From: an uncultured Bacteroidales bacterium | GTDB lineage: Bacteria > Bacteroidota > Bacteroidia > Bacteroidales > P3 | NCBI GenBank assembly: GCA_937906975.1 | Contig: CALCUN010000168.1 | Location: 1-11,241 of the forward strand | DNA length: 11,241 bases | Reading direction: 5' to 3' | In this document: positions 6,239 to 11,241 of the stretch, piece by piece | Layout: each line of letters begins with the position of its first letter | Numbering within the stretch: position 1 is the first letter of the stretch | Position numbers and translations under genes: made by a program | Notes under the pieces: model-generated | Told to the model about the DNA's origin: nothing | The model's input: the letters and a program-made list of their open reading frames with translations, nothing else | Database searches by the model: none

Positions 6239-7183
6239 ATGGATAAGAACGCTTTTTTTGAAAAAGTAGAGAAACTAAAAAAAGAAAAAAATATAGTAAT
6301 ATTAGCACACTATTATTGTTTACCTGAAATTCAAGAATGTGCTGATTATGTGGGAGATAGTTTGAATTTAGCACAAATTGCCAAAGATACAACAGCAGAT
6401 ATTATTCTTTTATGTGGAGTTCACTTTATGGGAGAAACCGCAAAGATATTAAACCCAAATAAAAAAGTGATAATTCCTGATTTTAACGCAGGTTGCTCAC
6501 TTGCAGACTCTTGTAAATACGATGAATTTAAGGCTTTTAAACAACAATATCCTGACCATATTGTAATATCTTACATCAACTGTTCTGCTCAAATAAAGAC
6601 TCTTTCTGATATAATATGTACTTCTGGAAATGCAGAGCAAATAATTAAATCTTTACCTGAAAATCAGAAGATTATCTTCGCACCAGACAGAAATTTAGGC
6701 GGATATATCAACCGTATTACTAATAGAGAAATGGTTTTATGGAACGGAAGTTGCGAAGTTCACGAGTTATTAACATCAGAATATGTGAAAGAGTTAAAAA
6801 ACAAATACTCTGGTTATACCCTAATAGCACATCCAGAATGTAATGACTCTGTTTTACAACTTGCAGACTTTGTTGGCTCAACTCAAGCTATGATAAAATT
6901 TGTGAAAAACTCTGAAAACGATAAATTCTTAGTTGCAACAGAATCGGGAATTACTCATAAATTAAAACAAGATAATCCAAACAAAGAATTTGTTGTAGTT
7001 ACACCAAACGAAAAAGTAACTTGCAACGATTGTCGCCACATGAAATTAAATACAATGGAAAAAGTTATTGAAGTAATGGAGACTTTGGATAACGAAATCA
7101 TACTTTCTGAAGATTTAATCAAAGATGCGGAAAAACCAATCTTAAAAATGTTAGAAATTTCAAAAAGCTTAGGAATTATTTAA
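6239..7183 (+). CDS. nadA: Quinolinate synthase
   Basis: A 314-residue NadA that condenses iminoaspartate with dihydroxyacetone phosphate to quinolinate in de novo NAD synthesis. Family blocks are ILAHYYCLPEIQECADYVGDS (21-41), LLCGVHFMGETAKIL (57-71), GCSLADSC (85-92), APDRNLGGYI (148-157), NGSCEVHE (169-176), HPEC (198-201), GSTQAMI (213-219), ATESGITHKL (233-242) and CNDCRHMKLNT (262-272). The [4Fe-4S] cluster ligands are expected to be C86, C172 and the second cysteine of C262-x2-C265. It is full length and of the compact type with a CxxC end, unlike the CxxCxxC end of E. coli NadA. No nadB or nadC lies in the window, so the gene appears to stand alone behind its own promoter. The leader before the ATG is A-rich, without a Shine-Dalgarno site. 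Confidence 0.96.
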   Translation: MDKNAFFEKVEKLKKEKNIVILAHYYCLPEIQECADYVGDSLNLAQIAKDTTADIILLCGVHFMGETAKILNPNKKVIIPDFNAGCSLADSCKYDEFKAFKQQYPDHIVISYINCSAQIKTLSDIICTSGNAEQIIKSLPENQKIIFAPDRNLGGYINRITNREMVLWNGSCEVHELLTSEYVKELKNKYSGYTLIAHPECNDSVLQLADFVGSTQAMIKFVKNSENDKFLVATESGITHKLKQDNPNKEFVVVTPNEKVTCNDCRHMKLNTMEKVIEVMETLDNEIILSEDLIKDAEKPILKMLEISKSLGII

Positions 7184-7331
7184 AAATAGTCAATTTTCGG
7201 AAAAAAAGAGATGGTTCATTTTTTTGATATTTTTAAGTTTTAAATAATAGATTAACAATAAGTTATAGTGATATTTTTACTAAATTTTACTACTTTTAAG
7301 CCCAAATGCTTCAAAAAAAATTAACAAGCCC

Positions 7332-7351
7332 ATCAATTGACTTGATTTTTT
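7332..7351 (+). terminator. Possible weak terminator in the nadA downstream spacer
   Basis: ATCAA (7332-7336) and TTGAT (7342-7346) can pair around TTGAC and are followed by a T run to 7351. The stem is short and AT-rich and lies about 150 nt past the nadA stop, so this is tentative. The rest of 7184-7379 shows no gene. Confidence 0.25.
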
Positions 7352-7379
7352 GAAAATATAGAGGTTTAAAATTTGAGTT

Positions 7380-8018
7380 ATGAAAAAGATTTCTTTGACT
7401 TTTTTAATCTTGTTCTTATTTGCATCAAATTTCTCTTTACATTCTCAAAATAAAAAAATGCTTTTTGAGAGTTTGAGTTTGAAAGATAAAGTTTGGGCTT
7501 TGAAAAATATTAACACAATTAAGAAATCATTAAAAATATCAAATACTGTTTTAATCACAATTGATAGTTTATCAAAAAAAGATAAAGATTTTTATAACCG
7601 AAATATAGAGTCTGGAAAATGTGATGCGTTCCGACATGTTTTATGGATGTATAAACTTTCTCAAAACATAGGAACAGAAAAAGCAAGACGGATAGGAAAA
7701 ATTTATGAAAACTATAACGAATATGTTTTCAAAAAGAATCCAAATTCGGGTTATGATTTAGCTTCTATGAATATGGATTTGTATAACAATGAGGTAGGAA
7801 TATATCTTTTTTTGAAACAAGGTGAGATAGAAAATGAAGAAATACTTTTTTCAAGCATAAAAGAAATTATAGAAAAAGGCTACGTAAAAATAATATCTAA
7901 AGATAAGGAATACAGAAACTTAGATAAAAATAATTTAATAATAGAAGAAAAAGAATGGAAAGGAAAATGGGAAAATCAACGTCATTTAATAAATTCAAAT
8001 TCAGCGATTTGCGAATAG
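7380..8018 (+). CDS. Secreted protein with DUF6973-like core, function unknown
   Basis: A 212-residue protein with a clear N-terminal signal peptide: MKK, then a hydrophobic stretch to about residue 19, with likely cleavage near HSQ (21-23), so it should be exported. The middle holds ESGKCDAFRHVLWMYKLSQNIG (77-98), KARRIGKIYENYN (101-113) and MNMDLYNNEVG (130-140). The spacing of D82, R85-H86, W89, G98 and the MDLxNNxxG element matches what I recall of DUF6973, found in Bacteroidota and some polymorphic or phage-associated proteins. The invariant polar residues suggest an enzyme-like pocket, but no activity is established. The 3' end overlaps the M28 peptidase frame by up to 64 nt in another phase, implying co-transcription. 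No good promoter was identified upstream. Confidence 0.65.
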   Translation: MKKISLTFLILFLFASNFSLHSQNKKMLFESLSLKDKVWALKNINTIKKSLKISNTVLITIDSLSKKDKDFYNRNIESGKCDAFRHVLWMYKLSQNIGTEKARRIGKIYENYNEYVFKKNPNSGYDLASMNMDLYNNEVGIYLFLKQGEIENEEILFSSIKEIIEKGYVKIISKDKEYRNLDKNNLIIEEKEWKGKWENQRHLINSNSAICE

Positions 8019-9265
8019 GGATTTTAACGTTATTATTGATAATTAGCACATTAGCTTCTGCACAGTCATATAAGTATGCAATTTATTGTAAAGATACATT
8101 AGCAAGTCAATATATGGCAGGTAGAGCTTATGTAGATAATGGTGATAAAAAGGCAGCTACATTTATAAGAAACGAATTAAAGGAAAGCGGAGTAAAGCTT
8201 TTAGGAGAAAATGGCTTTCAAAAACTTAACTTTCCTATAAATAATATTATGGATTTAAAGCTTTCATGTTCTGAGACTAAGGAAGATTTAAAAATAGGTG
8301 AGGATTATTTAGTTTTTGGCTCATCTCCTTCTGCTAATATCGTGTTAGAAAATATTAAACCATTAGTTTTCAATACTAAAAAGGAGATTGAAGAGGTAAA
8401 AGTTAAGAAATTACAAGATAAAGTGTTGTTATTCAATACTCAAAGCTTGTCTTATTCTGATATAATCTTGTTTTTAAGAGGGTTAAAAAAAGAAAATGTT
8501 ACTCCGCAATTAGCTGTAATCCAAGGATATGATAAGATACCATATTATACTGGTCGTTCGCTTATGGATTTTCCTATCTTACAATTAAAAGCCAATCCAA
8601 TAAAAAAGAAAATTAAACATTTGTCATTAGAAATCAAGAGTGAATTTATTCCTTCTTATGAGTCGCAAAATGTTTGGGGTATTGTAGAGGGTACAAAACA
8701 TAAAGATAGTTGTTTTGCCTTTATTGCACATTACGATCACTTAGGAAAGGTTGGAGATGTTCATTTTCCAGGAGCAAATGACAATGCAAGCGGAGTTGCA
8801 GTTCTTTTAGATTTAGCAAAATATTATGCAAAAAATCCTGCAGAACATTCAGTTGTTTTCATATTTGCAACAGGGGAGGAGATAGGTCTTTTAGGTTCTA
8901 AATTTGCTGCGGAAAATCCTTATGTGGAATTAGATAAAATAAAATTTTTATTTAACTTGGATATGTGTGGAACGGGAGCTACAGGTGTGGCTGTTATAAA
9001 TGGATTAAAAGAACCAAAGGCTGGAAAATTATTACAAGATATAAATGAAGAATATCAATGGTTTATAAAAGTATTTCTTGGAGAAGAGTCTTGTAATAGT
9101 GATCATTGTCATTTTGTTCAAAAAGGTGTTCCAGCACATTTCCTATTTACTTACGGTTGTGAGTACAATGAATATCACACTATTTATGATAATGGAATAA
9201 ATCTACCATTTACAAAACATATTGACTTTTGTAATCTATTAAAAGAGTTTGTTAGAAGATATTAG
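7955..9265 (+). CDS. Secreted M28-family metallopeptidase
   Basis: An M28 (aminopeptidase-type) di-zinc hydrolase. In 436-residue numbering, zinc and catalytic residues are H259 and D261 in AHYDHLG, D276 in GANDNASG, E308-E309 in ATGEEIGLLGS, D336 in FNLDMCG and H408 in NEYHTIYDN; SDHxxF (382-387) is also family-typical. Residues ~100-230 may be a PA-like insertion. A signal peptide (RIGILTLLLIISTLASAQ, 20-37) sits behind 19 extra residues. The start is doubtful: ATG at 7955 overlaps the previous gene by 64 nt, ATG at 7967 by 52, and a TTG at 8009 by only 10 while giving an ideal MRIGILTLLL signal peptide. The product likely acts in the periplasm or outside the cell on peptides; the exact substrate is unknown, and M28 also includes glutaminyl cyclases. 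Confidence 0.88.
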   Translation: MERKMGKSTSFNKFKFSDLRIGILTLLLIISTLASAQSYKYAIYCKDTLASQYMAGRAYVDNGDKKAATFIRNELKESGVKLLGENGFQKLNFPINNIMDLKLSCSETKEDLKIGEDYLVFGSSPSANIVLENIKPLVFNTKKEIEEVKVKKLQDKVLLFNTQSLSYSDIILFLRGLKKENVTPQLAVIQGYDKIPYYTGRSLMDFPILQLKANPIKKKIKHLSLEIKSEFIPSYESQNVWGIVEGTKHKDSCFAFIAHYDHLGKVGDVHFPGANDNASGVAVLLDLAKYYAKNPAEHSVVFIFATGEEIGLLGSKFAAENPYVELDKIKFLFNLDMCGTGATGVAVINGLKEPKAGKLLQDINEEYQWFIKVFLGEESCNSDHCHFVQKGVPAHFLFTYGCEYNEYHTIYDNGINLPFTKHIDFCNLLKEFVRRY

Positions 9266-9298
9266 GCTTAGATTTTTTAAAATTTTAAATATATTTTG

Positions 9299-9306
9299 TA
9301 ATTTTG
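9299..9306 (+). promoter_or_regulatory. Bacteroidota -7 promoter element for hutU
   Basis: TAATTTTG matches TAnnTTTG and lies 33 nt before the hutU ATG, after the M28 stop at 9265. A -33 TTTG is not evident in the T-rich stretch upstream. It suggests hutU is transcribed independently. Confidence 0.5.
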
Positions 9307-9339
9307 CCCAAAGAAATAAAATAATAAATATATAAGAAT

Positions 9340-10512
9340 ATGGAATTTAGAGAAGCTATTTTAGAAGGTATTCCTGATTACTTGCCTGAGTTGCAAGAGT
9401 ATGATAATTCAGTTAGTCATGCGCCAAAGAGAAAAGAGATTTTAACTAACAAAGAAAAGAAATTAGCATTAAAAAATGCACTAAGATATTTCGATCCTAA
9501 GTTTCACGCTGTATTAGCTAAAGAATTTGCAGAAGAATTAGAAAAATACGGTCGTATTTACATGTATCGCTATCGCCCAACTTACAAAATGTATGCAAGA
9601 GGCATAGAAGAATATCCTGCAAAGTGTGAACAAGCTGCAGCAATTATGTTAATGATTCAAAATAACTTAGATCCAGCAGTTGCACAACACCCTCACGAAC
9701 TTATAACCTATGGAGGAAACGGAGCAGTCTTTCAAAACTGGGCACAATATCGCCTTACAATGAAATATCTTTCTGAAATGACAGAAGAACAAACACTTGT
9801 AATGTATTCAGGTCACCCAATGGGATTATATCCTTCACATAAAGATGCACCAAGAGTAGTTGTAACAAATGGAATGGTTATTCCAAATTATTCAAAACCT
9901 GATGATTGGGAAAAATTCAATGCTTTAGGAGTTAGTCAATATGGACAAATGACAGCAGGTAGCTATATGTATATAGGACCTCAAGGAATTGTTCACGGAA
10001 CTACAATTACAGTTTTAAATGCTGGTAGAAAAATTGGTGGAGATGGTCTTGGCGGAAAATTATTCGTTACAGCAGGTTTAGGAGGTATGAGTGGAGCTCA
10101 ACCAAAAGCAGGAAACATTGCAGGTTGCGTGTCAATCACAGCAGAAGTCAATCCAGCAGCTACAAATAAACGTCATTCACAAAAATGGGTTGATGAAGTA
10201 TATTCTGATTTAGATGCTTTAATGGCAAGAGTTCAACAAGCTCGTGAAAATAAAGAAGTTGTATCATTTGCTTATCAAGGAAACGTAGTTGATTTGTGGG
10301 AATATCTTGTAGAACACAATATTTCTGTAGATTTAGGCTCAGACCAAACTTCATTACACAATCCTTGGGCAGGCGGATACTATCCTGTAGGAGTTTCTTT
10401 TGAGGAAGCACAAGAACGCATCCGAAAAGGACAGCGTGATCCTTGGCTCCGACGGCTGGCTATACTACGGCTCCACCTTGGACGATTACACCGGGCAAAA
10501 TCCCATGACTGA
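9340..10512 (+). CDS. hutU: Urocanate hydratase, truncated at a junction near residue 357
   Basis: The first ~357 residues are urocanate hydratase, which converts urocanate to imidazolone propionate in histidine breakdown. Recognisable blocks are RYRPTYKMYARG (78-89), ELITYGGNGAVFQNWAQYRLTMKYL (120-144), MYSGHPMGLYPSH (155-167), TAGSYMYIGPQGIVHGTTITV (205-225) and the NAD+-binding GGDGLGGKLFVTAGLGGMSGAQPKAGN (233-259), then DQTSLHNPWAGGYYPVGVSFEEA (338-357). After about 10,410 the residues (QERIRKGQRDPWLRRL... to the stop at 10510-10512) are out-of-frame reading of an unrelated GC-rich gene. The family is normally 550 to about 670 residues, so roughly half is missing, probably including the catalytic cysteine (Cys410 in Pseudomonas putida HutU). 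The other hut genes are not in the window. As assembled it cannot encode an active enzyme. Confidence 0.93.
   Translation: MEFREAILEGIPDYLPELQEYDNSVSHAPKRKEILTNKEKKLALKNALRYFDPKFHAVLAKEFAEELEKYGRIYMYRYRPTYKMYARGIEEYPAKCEQAAAIMLMIQNNLDPAVAQHPHELITYGGNGAVFQNWAQYRLTMKYLSEMTEEQTLVMYSGHPMGLYPSHKDAPRVVVTNGMVIPNYSKPDDWEKFNALGVSQYGQMTAGSYMYIGPQGIVHGTTITVLNAGRKIGGDGLGGKLFVTAGLGGMSGAQPKAGNIAGCVSITAEVNPAATNKRHSQKWVDEVYSDLDALMARVQQARENKEVVSFAYQGNVVDLWEYLVEHNISVDLGSDQTSLHNPWAGGYYPVGVSFEEAQERIRKGQRDPWLRRLAILRLHLGRLHRAKSHD
10402..10420. other. Abrupt junction: AT-rich hutU to GC-rich foreign DNA
   Basis: Up to about 10,410 the hutU codons are AT-rich. From about 10,415 the sequence is strongly GC-rich, with CTG, GCC and CGG codons, and codes in a different frame. 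HutU similarity stops at the same point and SGNH-hydrolase-like similarity starts. No inverted repeat, direct repeat or integrase marks a mobile-element boundary. Confidence 0.85.
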
Positions 10513-11241
10513 CCGGGAGCTGTCCGCTGCCGCCCGGAATCTTGAACTGATGGCGCAGTACTGCACGGAAAACGGTAAGCAGTTCACATTTATGATCTGC
10601 CCCAACAAAAACTCCCTTTATGCTGACCACATGCCTAATTTCGGCACAGTCAGCGCAGAACGCAATGCGCAGAAGCTGCTGACTATGGTTCAAAACGTGA
10701 ACTGCGTTGACCTGTTCCGCGCATTCGCAAACGAAGATGAAATTCTCTATTTCCAGACGGATTCCCACTGGAACAGCCGTGGTGCTGCCCTTGGTGCTGA
10801 TTTGATCAACGCATCCTTTGGTAAGGAAAGTCACTATTTTGACGGAAAATTCCAAAGTTCCGCAGACTATACGGGCGATTTATTTGAGATGCTCTACCCC
10901 GCATTTGAGGGAAACGAAGTTCAGCCGGTTTATGTCGATGCGCTGGAATTTACCTTCTCCGGCAGAGCCACCCGCCCGGACAGCATCACCTTGCAGACAT
11001 CTTCCGAATCTGACGGCTCACTGCTTGCATATCGGGATTCCTTCGGCAATCTGTTATACCCCTACTTGGCAGACAATTTTGGATCAAGCTGTTTTTCCCG
11101 GGCAGTGCGTTATGACCTGACCCAGCCGGGTGACTTTGTTCTGATCGAGCTGGTGGAGCGCAATATCTCCTATCTGTATACCAATCTGCCGGTGATGCCT
11201 GCCCCCCAGCGGGAAGTTCGTCTTCCGGAAGCGGCCGGCAC
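10415..11241 (+). CDS. AlgX/AlgJ/DHHW-type SGNH-hydrolase-like protein, internal fragment
   Basis: Frame positions 10415, 10418 and onward stay open for 275 codons to the window end with no start codon needed, so both ends are missing. The translation opens NASEKDSVILGSDGWLYYG and continues with TDRELSAAARNLELMAQYC, FMICPNKNSLYADHMP, VDLFRAF, YFQTDSHWNSRGAALGADL (Asp 10760, His 10766) and AYRDSFGNLLYPYLADNF (Asp 11036, Ser 11039). These are the marks of the AlgX/AlgJ and DHHW relatives of SGNH hydrolases, usually membrane-anchored or exported enzymes of polysaccharide O-acetylation, and common in Clostridia. GC-rich codon use points to a Bacillota (Oscillospirales-like) source, different from the rest of the window. 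The signal or membrane anchor expected at the N-terminus was lost at the junction. Specific substrate unknown. Confidence 0.75.

Noticed and set aside
10414..10512. Genuine C-terminal extension of HutU (QERIRKGQRDPW...)
   Set aside because: This Arg-rich tail is out-of-frame translation of the foreign gene and does not resemble urocanate hydratase.
10460..11120. Two open frames of 131 (minus) and 100 (plus) residues in the GC-rich tail
   Set aside because: Both are shadows of the long frame that carries the AlgX/DHHW motifs; GC-rich DNA has few stops in alternative frames.
1..11241. CRISPR array, tRNA or rRNA genes, transposases
   Set aside because: No regularly spaced repeats, cloverleaf-like sequences, rRNA stretches or transposase motifs were recognised on either strand.

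Overview
The window is a patchwork. Its centre, roughly 1,520 to 10,410, reads as one AT-rich piece of a Bacteroidota (probably Bacteroidales) chromosome. The signs are very low GC, A-rich leaders instead of strong Shine-Dalgarno sites, TAnnTTTG-type -7 promoter elements, and a serine palmitoyltransferase of the bacterial sphingolipid pathway. Each end joins this core to a different gene at an abrupt, function-destroying junction. I read both junctions as probable assembly chimeras, or less likely real recombination endpoints.

Left end (minus strand, 1 to about 1,515): most of a class III anaerobic ribonucleotide reductase gene (nrdD). It is split by a 353-nt group I intron (791-1143) that has no protein gene of its own. 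The exons join exactly at a His|Asp codon boundary, and the intron carries recognisable P1, P2, P4, P5, P7, P7.1, P7.2, P8, P9 and P10 pairings. The nrdD 5' exon is fused in frame to a decapitated GNAT acetyltransferase gene, so the 312-residue open frame 1126-2064 is three things in a row: GNAT, NrdD and five residues of intron.

Minus-strand operon (2,064 to 5,754, transcribed leftwards): rpiB, a LutB/LldF-like LUD plus 2x[4Fe-4S] protein, deoC, serine palmitoyltransferase (spt) and the truncated GNAT gene. Gaps are 5 to 10 nt, with one 4-nt ATGA overlap. The set combines pentose and deoxyribose phosphate metabolism, a redox protein of unclear partner, and the first step of sphingolipid synthesis.

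Divergent spacer (5,755 to 6,238): a 484-bp AT-rich stretch with outward promoters. It holds four exact copies of TTATTAACA (both orientations) and two larger inverted repeats built on TTAACA.

Plus-strand genes (6,239 to about 10,410): nadA (quinolinate synthase); a secreted protein with a DUF6973-like DAFRH...MDLxNN core, overlapping a secreted M28 metallopeptidase; and hutU (urocanate hydratase) with its own promoter.

Right end (about 10,410 to 11,241): hutU breaks off around residue 357 and the sequence turns at once into much more GC-rich DNA with Bacillota-like codon use. This DNA encodes, in another frame, the middle of an AlgX/AlgJ/DHHW-type SGNH-hydrolase-like protein that runs off the window.

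The most notable biological item is the compact group I intron in a bacterial anaerobic ribonucleotide reductase gene, placed just before a His-Asn-Cys motif. The most important caution is the two junctions.
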